Position numbers and translations under genes: made by a program. Positions 18,519 through 27,376 of a stretch of 64,000 nt of DNA are shown piece by piece. This DNA comes from Verrucomicrobia bacterium LW23 (GTDB taxonomy: Bacteria; Verrucomicrobiota; Verrucomicrobiia; Methylacidiphilales; UBA1321), in contig QAZA01000011.1 in NCBI GenBank assembly GCA_003054695.1, positions 1 to 64,000 on the forward strand. Direction: 5' to 3'. Below the pieces are notes generated by a model. That model worked only from the letters and a program-made list of their open reading frames with translations. It searched no databases and was not told the DNA's origin. Positions within the stretch are counted from its first letter, which is position 1. Each line of letters begins with the position of its first letter.

Positions 18519-18938
18519 GTGTTCCGGTATAAGCTCTCCACCATCCTCACCCTCATTCTGGGAGCGTGCGCCGCGCTTGCGGTTACGGCCTGCCCGGATG
18601 TGCGGGTGGGTCCCGGCTGCGGCGATGCGCGTCGTTCGGCGTGTACCCTGGCGGCGACGATGCTGCGTGGTGGAGTGCCGGTCGTTCAGGCCGGGGAAGT
18701 TCGGGGCATGCGATTTGATCACGTTGGCGCTTTTTTGCCACAGATGTTTCGTGATGAACAACGGATGCCGAAAGGTGCATCGATTGACGTAAGTCCTTTG
18801 TATAACGTCAATTGGAACTGGGAAAGTTCTGCTGCGGGTACTTACGCTCGTTCTACGTTTTCTGCCGTTGCCTGTGCTGTTTCGCAACACCGAACGGGGC
18901 TGGAACCCGGTGTTCCGCCGCCCATCCGCGCCGCGTGA
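18519..18938 (+). CDS. Possible small lipoprotein, hypothetical
   Basis: A 139-residue frame starts at GTG 18519. The first 25 residues look like a signal peptide with lipobox-like LGAC or VTAC (YKLSTILTLILGACAALAV). The rest matches no family I know, and it resembles a pilin-like or prepilin-processed protein only in having a hydrophobic start and short aromatic segments (LYNVNWNW). Codon use after residue 60 is less biased than in neighbours, so this may not be a gene. Confidence 0.3.
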   Translation: MFRYKLSTILTLILGACAALAVTACPDVRVGPGCGDARRSACTLAATMLRGGVPVVQAGEVRGMRFDHVGAFLPQMFRDEQRMPKGASIDVSPLYNVNWNWESSAAGTYARSTFSAVACAVSQHRTGLEPGVPPPIRAA

Positions 18939-19333
18939 TTTGTGCATTACGCGGCAAGTTGGCCTGTCTCCTGCTTACCGCGTGTTGTTCATGTGCTGAA
19001 ACCGTACCCATGCAGCAGGCAAATACCACAGCTTCATAACCATACGCAGGAAGGACAACCGGGCCGGAAAAGTTGGCGAACAGCTTTTCTCAGGCTTCCT
19101 GTCTTCTTGCTCATGATTCACCCCCGCCACTTTTTCCACAACCCTTTCGCTCCATATATAGCAACCCCCTCTGTGTCCACTGGCTTCCTTATCGGGTTTC
19201 AGCCTCCCCTATAAGGTCTGAATCCTGGTTAAGGAAGCACCCACAGACAGCGTCCAACGAGTTTAGGCTCCGCAGGACAAACCCAAGAGACAACCCCCAC
19301 AAGAACTAACAGGGATACCTGAACAACCAAACC
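18939..19333. other. Intergenic region upstream of amt
   Basis: I see no gene. I searched for a sigma-54 GG-N10-GC promoter, as expected for nitrogen-regulated transport, and found no convincing match. The base composition drops towards AT near 19130-19190. Confidence 0.4.
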
Positions 19334-20839
19334 ATGCACTGCCTGACACTACGTAAGACCTGCATCGCCGCGCTTTGTGCCGGGGCGATGATCCTGGGCC
19401 TCCTGGCGCCCGCCACGGCCCAGGAAACCCCCGCGCCGGCTCCGGCCCCGGCTCCCGCCGCGGCCCCGGAAACCCCCGCGCCGGCCCCGGCCGGCCCCAC
19501 CCTCGAAGAACGCGTGGGCGATCTCGAGCATTACTTCGGCGTCGGCTCCCGCTCCGGCAGCTCCAAGCTCGCTGGCGCGGTCGGCCCCGGCCACACCGCG
19601 TGGATCCTGACCTCCTCCGCGCTGGTGCTGTTCATGACCCTGCCCGGCCTGGCGCTGTTCTACGGCGGCCTGGTTCGCAGCAAGAATGTGCTCTCCGTTA
19701 TGGCGCAGTGCCTCGGTTGTGCGGCCTGGGTAACCGTCCTGTGGTGGGCCTGTGGCTACAGCCTCGCCTTCGGTGGCAGCTTCGACAGCCCCTTCCTGGG
19801 CGGTACGGAGCACCTGTTCCTGGCGGGCCTGCTCAATGCGCCCTCCGGTAACTTCATGGTGTGGGTTCCGGACAGCGTTTTCTGCTGCTTCCAGCTCATG
19901 TTCGCCATCATCACCCCCGGCCTGATCGTGGGCGCCATTGCGGAGCGCATGAAGTACTCCGCCATCATGCTCTTCATCACCGCCTGGATGTTCCTGGTGT
20001 ACTTCCCCCTCGCTCACATGGTCTGGGGTCCGGACGGCTTCATGAACGGCCCGTTTGCCACTGACATGACCGCCATCAAGGCGATCGACTTCGCCGGCGG
20101 CGCGGTTGTGCACATGTCCTCCGGCTGGTCCGCGCTGGTGCTCTGCATCATCCTTGGGCCCCGCACCGGTTACGGCAAGGCTCCCATGGTTCCCCACAGC
20201 ATGGTGCTGTGCATGATTGGTACCGGCATGCTCTGGGTGGGCTGGTACGGCTTTAACGCCGGCTCCGCCGGTGGCGCGGACGGTATCGCCGCGAACGCCT
20301 TCCTCACCACCACGCTGGCTGCCGCATTTGCCTCCTTCACCTGGGCCGCTCTTGAGTGGATCATGAAGGGCAAGCCCTCCATCCTCGGCTTCTGCTCCGG
20401 CGTTGTCGGCGGTCTGGTTGCCATCACGCCCGCCGCGGGCTTTGTTACCGCCACTGGCGCCGTTATCCTCGGTGTCCTGGGTGGTGCGCTGCCCTTCTTC
20501 GCCTGCACCAAGCTCAAGCCCCTGCTGGGTTATGACGACGCGCTGGACACCTTCGGCGTTCACGGCGTCGGCGGCACCATCGGCGCCCTGGCCCTCGGTT
20601 TCCTCGCCTCCAAAGAAGTCAACCCCGGCATCGCCGGCCTGGTGGATGGCGGCGGCCTGCCCACGGCCCAGATCCTGTCCATCCTGCTGACCGTGACCCT
20701 CTCGGTCGTGGCCACTGCGATCATCGCCTTCGCGATCAAGGCCACCATCGGCCTGCGTCCCTCCATCGAAGACGAAACGACCGGTCTGGACATCACCGAT
20801 CACGGCGAAGCCGGCTACGAAATGGAGAGCCACTCCTAA
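19334..20839 (+). CDS. amt: Ammonium transporter (Amt/MEP/Rh family)
   Basis: The 501-residue protein has a signal peptide (CIAALCAGAMILGLLAPATAQ), an Ala/Pro-rich linker and a short helix, then eleven membrane spans typical of Amt. Family landmarks include HTAWILTSSALVLFMTLPGLALFYGG, WWACGYSLAFGG, DFAGGAVVHMSSGWSAL with the first pore His of the twin-His pair, and DTFGVHGVGGTIGAL with the second. The C-terminal tail is short and acidic. It conducts ammonium or ammonia into the cell. The gene for its usual PII partner (glnK) is not adjacent. A strong terminator lies downstream. Confidence 0.93.
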   Translation: MHCLTLRKTCIAALCAGAMILGLLAPATAQETPAPAPAPAPAAAPETPAPAPAGPTLEERVGDLEHYFGVGSRSGSSKLAGAVGPGHTAWILTSSALVLFMTLPGLALFYGGLVRSKNVLSVMAQCLGCAAWVTVLWWACGYSLAFGGSFDSPFLGGTEHLFLAGLLNAPSGNFMVWVPDSVFCCFQLMFAIITPGLIVGAIAERMKYSAIMLFITAWMFLVYFPLAHMVWGPDGFMNGPFATDMTAIKAIDFAGGAVVHMSSGWSALVLCIILGPRTGYGKAPMVPHSMVLCMIGTGMLWVGWYGFNAGSAGGADGIAANAFLTTTLAAAFASFTWAALEWIMKGKPSILGFCSGVVGGLVAITPAAGFVTATGAVILGVLGGALPFFACTKLKPLLGYDDALDTFGVHGVGGTIGALALGFLASKEVNPGIAGLVDGGGLPTAQILSILLTVTLSVVATAIIAFAIKATIGLRPSIEDETTGLDITDHGEAGYEMESHS

Positions 20840-21193
20840 TCTGCTAGTCGCAACTTCTGCCCTCGCACCCAGGTAAGGGAGGCCGCCCACGCGCCCTTGC
20901 CTGCGGTCGGCGGTTGTCTCTTCCCTCAGGATACAGTCAGCGTGGGCACCCCTCAAAGGGGACGCATTCACTTGCGTCCCCTTTGCGTTTTTGCGGGGAG
21001 CGGGCAGGCAAGGGAGGGCCGGGGAGGGCGCTTCCCTCACGCGCATTCAATTCTTTCGCAATACGTTCTGGCCTTTCCAACATATTTCTGCTTGATAGAA
21101 ATCGCCGCGAGTCGCATGCGGACCTCTCCCTTCCCCCCCCCGACGCGCACCCGCCCAGGCCCGGGTGCGAGCAAGCACGAATCCCCCTCCAAC
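20840..21193 (+). other. Intergenic region between amt and ispE
   Basis: It holds the amt terminator at 20955-20992. The remainder has no recognisable gene; an upstream extension of the ispE frame through it is low-complexity. Confidence 0.5.
20955..20992 (+). terminator. Rho-independent terminator after amt
   Basis: AAAGGGGACGCA (20955-20966) and TGCGTCCCCTTT (20973-20984) pair perfectly around TTCACT and are followed by GCGTTTTT. Confidence 0.88.
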
Positions 21194-22036
21194 ATGCAGC
21201 TTTTCGCCCCCGCCAAGCTCAACCTCTATCTCCACATCCTGGGCCGTCGCCCCGACGGCTTCCATGAACTGGAGACCCTTATGGTGCCGCTCAAACTCGG
21301 CGATATTATCACCCTGGAGGAGCGCCCCGAGCCCGGCGTCGGCTTTACCTGCACCGACGACTCGCTGCCCACCGACGTCACCAACCTGGCCGTCAAAGCC
21401 GCCATCCAGATGCTGGAGCGTTATGCCCCCAACCGTGGCGTCTCCATCCACCTGGAGAAACGGCTGCCCCACGGCGCCGGCCTGGGCGGCGGCAGCAGCG
21501 ACGCCGCCACCGTGCTGGGCGGCGTGCGCGAGCTCCTCGGCCTCAGCGTCTCCGACGAGGAAATCCTGGAACTGGCCGCCACCCTGGGCAGCGACGTCCC
21601 GTTCTTCCTCTACCGCAGTGCCGCCATCTGTCGCGGCCGCGGCGAAATAGTGGAACCCGTACAGCTGCAAGGCAAATATCGCGGTGTCCTCATCCACCCG
21701 GGCTTTGCCGTGCCCACCCCCTGGGCCTACAAGAAATATGCGGAGAGCCCCACAGCGGGCAAAACCGGCGTCGCCCTCCCCGACGGCACCCTGCGCAACG
21801 ACCTGGAGCCCCCCGTATTTCGCAAGTACCTGTGGCTGCCCGCCGCCAAGGACTGGCTGCGCGCCCAGCCCGAAGTGCTCGACGCCCTGATGAGCGGCAG
21901 CGGCAGTTGCGTGTTTGCCCTGCTTAAGGACGGCGAAGAGGCGACCTCACTGATGGAGCGTTGCACGGAGGAGCTGGGGCCCAACTGCTGGGTGGCCGAG
22001 TTTGAGGAGTTTGTGAGCCCGTCTGACGTTACGTAA
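21194..22036 (+). CDS. ispE: 4-diphosphocytidyl-2-C-methyl-D-erythritol kinase
   Basis: The 280-residue GHMP kinase phosphorylates CDP-methylerythritol in the MEP isoprenoid pathway. It opens APAKLNLYLHILGRRPDGFHEL, the IspE N-terminal signature with the substrate-binding Lys, contains the ATP-binding PHGAGLGGGSSDAA loop near residues 91-104, LGSDVPFFL, and the C-terminal LMSGSGSCVFAL motif. The ATG at 21194 is chosen because the family sequence starts there. It stands alone between the amt terminator and the lipase gene. Confidence 0.94.
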   Translation: MQLFAPAKLNLYLHILGRRPDGFHELETLMVPLKLGDIITLEERPEPGVGFTCTDDSLPTDVTNLAVKAAIQMLERYAPNRGVSIHLEKRLPHGAGLGGGSSDAATVLGGVRELLGLSVSDEEILELAATLGSDVPFFLYRSAAICRGRGEIVEPVQLQGKYRGVLIHPGFAVPTPWAYKKYAESPTAGKTGVALPDGTLRNDLEPPVFRKYLWLPAAKDWLRAQPEVLDALMSGSGSCVFALLKDGEEATSLMERCTEELGPNCWVAEFEEFVSPSDVT

Positions 22037-22126
22037 AACTTACGATCCCAAAGTGTTATAAAATTTACGTTTGACGGTAGAATTAAGTTGAACTGATTAC
22101 ATCCATTCGACATTCTCACTGGCCAT

Positions 22127-24178
22127 ATGACGATGAGGTGCATTGACAAGCGCGGTAAATCCTGTGCCACGCAATTCGTGCGAATAATGGCTACGCTCGT
22201 CGTCGCAATTGCACTCACCTTTGCCTCCACAGGCTGCGCCCCGTCCGATGTTAACCGCCCCACCGTTACCGCCACCGGCAAAACGCTGGAGCATCGCACA
22301 GCGGAACGCCTTGCAGCCGTAGAAGTTGCGTGGCGCGAAGTCCAGGCCAAACCCACCGAAGGCTCCCGCAAAAAGTACCGTGCGGAGCTGGAAACTTTCC
22401 TTGTCTACCTCGCCGACCTCAAGAAGCTGCCGGAGTGGAAAGGCACCCTCACCATCGGCGGCCGCCTCCTGGATATCCCCAGGCCCCCCGCCGGCTACTC
22501 GCAGTACGACATCAGCTGGTACGACTCCTTCCGCATCTCCTCCCAAGTCGCCATCAAGTCGATGAAAAAGCCCGGCCGCGTGGAAGGCCTCGGCGCCCCG
22601 ATTGTGCTTCGCAAACATAGCAGCAATGAACCTTACGTTTTCCGCACCGGCCTGAACTCCCCGGCTACCGCCGTGCTCGACTTTGGCGGCGCACGCCCCA
22701 CGCTCCGCTTCTTTGATCCCCGCGAGCAGCCCAAGTACGAGGGCAGCACCCTGGCGGCCGACTACGCTGCGCCCGTCGAGGTCGCCATCAACGTCAGCGA
22801 GTTTCGCGATATCATGTTCGGCGGCGTGTTCCGCGTCGATAAGTTCATGAAGACCAGGGGCTTGTACCTGACGGAGCCCTATCGCGCCGACAAGATCCCC
22901 GTCGTCTTTGTGCACGGCCTGCAGTCGTCGCCGCTTACGTGGACGCAGATGATCAGCTCCCTTAATGCACACCCCGAGCTGAGCCGCAAGTATCAGTTCT
23001 GGTTCTACACGTACCCTACCGGCTCCAGCTGGATAATCTCCGCTCCCGCGTTTCGCGACGACCTCAACGGCGCATACTCCACATTTGCCGCCAAGGGCGG
23101 CAGGGAGAATCTGAACCGGTGCGTTCTCGTCGGCCACAGCATGGGCGGCCTCATGTCGCGCATGATGACGATCGACTCCGGCGAAGACTTCTGGAACCTC
23201 GTCTTTGAGAAACCGGCCACCCGGGTTGACTGGCCCAGCGCGGAGGCAAAGAACAAGTTCATGACGACGCTCTACTTCAAGCGCGTGCCCATGGTCTCCG
23301 CCGCCGTGTTTATTGCCGCCCCGCACCGCGGCAGCGGCATGGCGGACTGGTTTGTGGTGGGCTGGATCAAGAAGCTGATCAAACTGCCCTCCAGCGTCGC
23401 CTCCGCCCTGGTCAACGTTGCCACGCTTAACATGGATGGTATTAACCAGAATTTTCGCTCCATGACAGGCGTTGGTACCAGCCTTACGGGGCTGTCGCCG
23501 AAAAATCCTGCCTTCCGCACACTTAACCAGCGCATCATCCAGGTGCCCTTCTACACCATCATTGGCGACCACACCACGGGTAACGACCAGCTTGTCTACC
23601 CCAACGCAACCCTGCTTGCCGGCAACGACACCGTCGTGCCCTACTGGAGCTCCCACCTTAACCAGGCTGTTTCGGAGAAAATCATCCACGCCAAGCACAC
23701 CAGCTGCACCACGTACGACGGCTCATTGGCCGAAGTCTCTCGCATCCTCAGCGAACGCCTGGCTGGCAAGCTGGGCAAGGCGCCCACGCAACCCGCGGGC
23801 ATGATGGGCCCCTACAAGGATCACGTCCCCACCATGCGCCCCAAGGTGAAGATTCACCCTTCCGGCCCCCACAGCATCAGCGCCGCCTCCAGCAACAACA
23901 AGGCAGACAAGCCTGCCAGGGCCACCGCCACCTCCAAATCCAAAACGGCCACCCGTATGGCCACCACGGCGTCCTCCCCGTCCGCCAGTGTGGGAGGTGT
24001 GGGCGCTCCGGCCCCGGCGCCCAAACGCAAACCCTCGGCCGCCAGCATCCCCACGGCCCCGGCAGCGCCCGCAACCCCTGCCGCCAAAAAGTCCGCCCCG
24101 CAGCCCGCCGCCACCGTCGAGCCCGCCGAAAGCGCCTCGATCTCGCCGAACACCCGCGTGCGCGCCTCGGTACTGTAG
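22127..24178 (+). CDS. Lipoprotein alpha/beta hydrolase (lipase/esterase-like)
   Basis: The 683-residue protein has a basic N-terminus and hydrophobic stretch ending in the lipobox STGC (Cys37), so it is probably lipid-anchored. An N-terminal region of about 220 residues precedes an alpha/beta-hydrolase domain: VVFVHGLQSSP (oxyanion loop, near 258), GHSMGG with nucleophile Ser near 338, AAPHRGS, LAGNDTVVPYWSS with a candidate Asp, and a late His in AKHTSC. The C-terminal 130 residues are Ala/Pro/Lys-rich and disordered. The architecture resembles bacterial PGAP1-like or triacylglycerol lipases. The substrate is not evident. Confidence 0.8.
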   Translation: MTMRCIDKRGKSCATQFVRIMATLVVAIALTFASTGCAPSDVNRPTVTATGKTLEHRTAERLAAVEVAWREVQAKPTEGSRKKYRAELETFLVYLADLKKLPEWKGTLTIGGRLLDIPRPPAGYSQYDISWYDSFRISSQVAIKSMKKPGRVEGLGAPIVLRKHSSNEPYVFRTGLNSPATAVLDFGGARPTLRFFDPREQPKYEGSTLAADYAAPVEVAINVSEFRDIMFGGVFRVDKFMKTRGLYLTEPYRADKIPVVFVHGLQSSPLTWTQMISSLNAHPELSRKYQFWFYTYPTGSSWIISAPAFRDDLNGAYSTFAAKGGRENLNRCVLVGHSMGGLMSRMMTIDSGEDFWNLVFEKPATRVDWPSAEAKNKFMTTLYFKRVPMVSAAVFIAAPHRGSGMADWFVVGWIKKLIKLPSSVASALVNVATLNMDGINQNFRSMTGVGTSLTGLSPKNPAFRTLNQRIIQVPFYTIIGDHTTGNDQLVYPNATLLAGNDTVVPYWSSHLNQAVSEKIIHAKHTSCTTYDGSLAEVSRILSERLAGKLGKAPTQPAGMMGPYKDHVPTMRPKVKIHPSGPHSISAASSNNKADKPARATATSKSKTATRMATTASSPSASVGGVGAPAPAPKRKPSAASIPTAPAAPATPAAKKSAPQPAATVEPAESASISPNTRVRASVL

Positions 24179-24763
24179 GGAGAGAAGGGGGAGATGGCAG
24201 GGTAGAGGGGGAGCGTTTGCCAGTGGGTTTTATCGCAGGCGGTGCGTATCGGTCAGCGTGCCGCTGCCTGGCGCATGAGAGTTTCTGGTACAGATGTACT
24301 GTCATAGCCTGTCCATACCTGTCGAGGGGGTGCCGGAGCTGATTGTTATGATTTCTGACACATGTCCGTACGTCCGTAACGAGGATTCTCCTTCCGCCCC
24401 TGGAGGGGCGGAAGGAGTTGGGTGCGGGCGTCGCCGCGATTGCGTGCCTTTCGCAAAGCAGCGCGTTGTTGTTAGTGGTTTGTTTTCAGGGGGTTATCCG
24501 GTTTGTCCGGCGTTCGGATTGTGAAGGGGCCTGTTTCAGTGAGCTTTCTTTGCCTGTTAGTCACCTCTTCTTTACAAGTGGGTCGTCCACTATTTCAGAC
24601 AAAAGGCACAGCTCTGGCACTAATACTGCATGGTGTAAATGGTGCGTCGGGTGAAGTGGAAAAAGTATCATGCTTTCTTCTTTTTCGACGCTTTTTGGGT
24701 CTGGAAGGCGTCCAGTCCCGCTTCTTCTGTCTTCCCGCAACCCTTGTCAACTGGAGCACATCC
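24179..24763. other. Intergenic region with a perfect hairpin
   Basis: No convincing gene is seen in 585 bases. CTCCTTCCGCCCCT (24388-24401) and AGGGGCGGAAGGAG (24404-24417) form a perfect 14-base-pair stem with a GG centre. No T-run follows, so it may be a cruciform-type repeat or a processing site. The frame of the next gene can be extended back to 24503, but the extension is unlike a protein. Confidence 0.5.
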
Positions 24764-25087
24764 ATGGCCAGTACCGAGCCTCTCTCCTCTACCGCCCCGA
24801 CACTCGAGGCGCAGTTGGACTCCATGCCGGCGCAACGTAATGTTGTGATCGATACCGCGCTTATTTTTGTCACCGGCCTGCTGCTTTACGTCCTGAGCTA
24901 CGGCCCGGTGACGATGATGTACCGCACCGGGATACTCTCCACCGCCGCCTGGCATGCCCAGGCAGCCGCCATGTTTTACGCGCCGCTGGAGTTGGGCAAG
25001 CGTGTGTCGGTGTTTAACGACGCGATGAAGAATTACGTGGAAATGTGGGTGGGCTCAGCCCCCGTGGCGGCCGCCGCCCACAAGTAG
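24764..25087 (+). CDS. Small single-span membrane protein, hypothetical
   Basis: The 107-residue protein has a soluble N-terminus of about 30 residues, one strong hydrophobic segment (VVIDTALIFVTGLLLYVLSY), and a C-terminal region with a second moderately hydrophobic stretch (TAAWHAQAAAMFYAPLEL). I do not recognise the family. The ATG at 24764 (after a TCC spacer) is the first plausible start; coding-like composition begins there. Confidence 0.55.
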   Translation: MASTEPLSSTAPTLEAQLDSMPAQRNVVIDTALIFVTGLLLYVLSYGPVTMMYRTGILSTAAWHAQAAAMFYAPLELGKRVSVFNDAMKNYVEMWVGSAPVAAAAHK

Positions 25088-25263
25088 TGGGCGGCGACTC
25101 GCCTGCTGAACGAAACGGACCGCCCGAGGCCCCTGGCCAGCCGCGGGCCTCCCGGCTTGTACGCCCTATGGAGTCACCCCACATGACGTCGCATTGGCGA
25201 CGAATCAGCACGGGTGCGGTATCGCTTGCTCGCATTAAGTCGGGGATGAGTTATGCTACGAGC

Positions 25264-26061
25264 ATGCAGTACACACCTACTGTCGGCGGGGACTCTGTCC
25301 CCGCCATCGCCGCGGCTGCTTGTGATACTGGCGCCGCCCTGACGGGAAACACCGCGTGGCTGGACGCCCCTGGAGCCGTGGTGCCGCTGCCGCGAGATAC
25401 CGCCGGGCGGGCCCGTATCGTCGCCGCCTTCCGGGCCGGCCTGCCACTGCTTTGCGTGCGCAGCGATCTCCAGCTGCTGCAAATCTTTGCCGCTCCGCAG
25501 CTTGAACCGGAGGAGCCTGCCGATGCCGATCCGAACGCGGCTTCGGAGCCGTATTCCGCCTTACTTTCGGATCCAGAAGGGGCGTCTCCCGGCTCGCAAG
25601 CGGATGCTCTCCACGCGCCCCTCGCGGCCAATTACCCGCCGCCTCCGCTTTTATGGGAGACGCCGATCAGTACATCCGCCCGCGGCATGGGGGAGGAGCC
25701 TGGGAGCTACCGCACGCCGCGGGGCTGGCATGTGGTGGCCGAGCGCTTTGGCGAGGGCCAGCCCTCCGGCGCGGAGTTCAAGTCGCGCAAACCCACCGGC
25801 CGCGTGTGGCAGTCCGGCACCACGCCCTGCGAAGCCGGGCAGGCCGCCTGGTCGGACCTGATCCTGACGCGCATCCTGTGGCTGGACGGCGTGGAGCCCG
25901 CCAACGCCTCGTCGTACGATCGCTACATTTACATACACGGCACCAACCATGAGGACCGCATAGGCACTCCCTCCAGCCACGGCTGCGTCCGCCTCCGCAA
26001 CCTCCCCATGCTGCGCCTCCACGACCTGGCCCCTGTCGGCACCCCCGTGTGGATCGGGTAG
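25264..26061 (+). CDS. L,D-transpeptidase (YkuD domain)
   Basis: The C-terminal half carries the YkuD catalytic signature: YIYIHGTNHEDRIGTPSSHG followed by CVRLRN, with the nucleophile Cys near residue 240 and the two His residues expected. Such enzymes form 3-3 peptidoglycan cross-links or anchor lipoproteins. The N-terminal 130 residues are Ala/Pro/Asp-rich and unknown, and I see no clear signal peptide, which is odd for a periplasmic enzyme. In-frame ATGs at 25168, 25183, 25246 and 25264 are all possible; I give the latest. The first ones would add basic sequence without a hydrophobic core. Confidence 0.82.
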   Translation: MQYTPTVGGDSVPAIAAAACDTGAALTGNTAWLDAPGAVVPLPRDTAGRARIVAAFRAGLPLLCVRSDLQLLQIFAAPQLEPEEPADADPNAASEPYSALLSDPEGASPGSQADALHAPLAANYPPPPLLWETPISTSARGMGEEPGSYRTPRGWHVVAERFGEGQPSGAEFKSRKPTGRVWQSGTTPCEAGQAAWSDLILTRILWLDGVEPANASSYDRYIYIHGTNHEDRIGTPSSHGCVRLRNLPMLRLHDLAPVGTPVWIG

Positions 26062-26095
26062 GGGGAGTGCATTGGAAGCAGAGATGTACGGGTCT

Positions 26096-26109
26096 GGCTG
26101 TCGACATTC
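26096..26109 (-). repeat. Dispersed repeat, AATGTCGACAGCC family, copy 2
   Basis: GGCTGTCGACATTC, the reverse complement of the copy at 43-61. It directly precedes the CTTGGCGAA hairpin, as does copy 3. Confidence 0.6.
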
Positions 26110-26136
26110 GAGATTTTCTCTCCCCCTCTCGTCCGT

Positions 26137-26225
26137 CTTGGCGAACTTTCCGTCCTTGGCGTTATAAATCCGTTTGAAGGAAGGCGAGGGGAACAATTAA
26201 GGCTAAGGACGGAAAGATCGCCAAG
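26137..26225. repeat. Hairpin repeat, CTTGGCGAA family, copy 1
   Basis: The left arm CTTGGCGAACTTTCCGTCC... (26137-26161) pairs with the right arm 26202-26225 with two mismatches. The same arm sequence forms the hairpin at 28986-29079. Confidence 0.7.
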
Positions 26226-26270
26226 GGGGGCAGCAGAACGTGCAAGTGTCGTCAGCCTCTTTGGAATCGA

Positions 26271-26318
26271 ACGTTGCGTATCCGCCATTGCGACCGTTGC
26301 GTGAAAATCCGTCATCGC
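26271..26318 (+). repeat. CGTTGCGTATCCG repeat, copy 1
   Basis: ACGTTGCGTATCCG, then CGACCGTTGCGTGA, then ATCCGTCATCG. It aligns along its whole length with 27040-27087. Confidence 0.7.
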
Positions 26319-26542
26319 AGCGCCACGGGTCAGGACCCAATAAGGTCGCGTCGGGGCACACGCCGGGCTGCAGAGCCACCGGCCATGCAAATCGCCCGAC
26401 GCAACACGGAAATAGCTGCGCGCGGCAAGTGCGTGCAGGTTGACAACCGGGCGAGTATGGGACAGATTTTCCCGCCGCCACGACACTCCGGGCGGGTGCA
26501 CTCCCCACAATCGTACGTACGTCCCTACCCAACACCAATCCT

Positions 26543-26935
26543 ATGCTCTATCCGTCCGCTATCGAAGTTACTCTTGCCTGGATGAATTTCCTGAACGAAG
26601 GTAAAGCCGATGAAGTTGCCAAGCTCTACGCGGAAGAGGCTATTCTGATTCCTACATTCTCTCCGCTTTTCCTCAAGACTCCCGAGAAGCGCGCCGCCTA
26701 CTTTAACACGCTGGGATCCAAGCCCAACCTGCGTGTGGAGCTTCACCAGGAAACGCTTCGCGTCCAAAAGCTTACATCTACAGTATGGACATCGTGCGGT
26801 ATCTACAAATTCATATTTGATGTAGATGAAGTGCCGCTTACGTTTGAAGCGCGCTTTACCTTTGTGCTCGATCTGGAGCGGGAATCACCCATCATCCAGC
26901 ATCACTCCTCGCAAATCCCCCGCACGCTGGGCTAG
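26543..26935 (+). CDS. SnoaL-like/CaMKII association-domain-type protein
   Basis: This 130-residue protein has the NTF2-like fold pattern of the SgcJ/EcaC and CaMKII-association families: an N-terminal helix (ALEVTL...WMNFLNEGKADEVAKLYAEEA), then beta strands with TSCGIYKFIFDV, LTFEARFTFVL, and the terminal IIQHHSSQIP motif typical of this group. Members often dimerise around a ligand pocket. No partner gene is adjacent, so the role is unknown. It is flanked on both sides by CGTTGCGTATCCG repeats. Confidence 0.78.
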   Translation: MLYPSAIEVTLAWMNFLNEGKADEVAKLYAEEAILIPTFSPLFLKTPEKRAAYFNTLGSKPNLRVELHQETLRVQKLTSTVWTSCGIYKFIFDVDEVPLTFEARFTFVLDLERESPIIQHHSSQIPRTLG

Positions 26936-27376
26936 AGCGGTTTAATCAGGGATGAATAAAGTCCCCGCGCGAAAGCCAAGGCTCTCCCATGAGGCTCGGG
27001 AGTTCGAGTGGGGCCTGCTATAACATCCTGCCTTTGCGTACGTTGCGTATCCGTCGTCGCGACCGTTGCGTGAATATCCGTCATCGTATTGCCAGGCGAA
27101 CGGGCGAAGCGATATGTGGAGCAGATTCTCACGCAACGGGCGCAACGGACGGATTTCGCAACGCACGCAACGAGGGATATCGCCTGGCAGGCTTTTTTAC
27201 CGTGCGCGGTGAGGGGCGCGGACGGTGTTGCGGCAAAAATCGCAAAAACAACACCAAATTACTCCTCTTTTTGCCAACACGGGCTTGCAACTCGCACACC
27301 TTTCTATTAGTGTCGTAACATACCACACGACCCGCGCCGCCACGACGCACACACACGCAACGATCCCCGACCAGCC
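26936..27376. other. Repeat-filled region upstream of the desulfurase
   Basis: No gene. A CGTTGCGTATCCG repeat (27040-27087) and its inverted partner (27125-27172) form a long potential hairpin. The region downstream to 27376 is mixed; I cannot place a promoter with confidence. Confidence 0.55.
27040..27172. repeat. CGTTGCGTATCCG repeat, copy 2, with inverted partner
   Basis: The copy at 27040-27087 matches 26271-26318. The segment 27125-27172, read on the other strand (CGTTGCGTGCGTTGCG...CCGTTGCGTGAGAATC), is a diverged inverted copy, so the pair can fold into a hairpin. Confidence 0.6.

Larger units (their letters stand above)
26062..26542. other. Repeat-filled intergenic region
   Basis: No gene. 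It holds a reverse copy of the AATGTCGACAGCC repeat (26096-26109), a hairpin of the CTTGGCGAA family (26137-26225), and a copy of the CGTTGCGTATCCG repeat (26271-26318). The remainder to 26542 shows nothing recognisable. Confidence 0.6.

Noticed and set aside
19000-19333. Sigma-54 promoter for amt
   Set aside because: No TGGCAC-N5-TTGC-like pair was found.
19349-21046. Long minus-strand open frame opposite amt
   Set aside because: Shadow of the ammonium transporter. Gly/Gln-rich translation with no hydrophobic or domain pattern.
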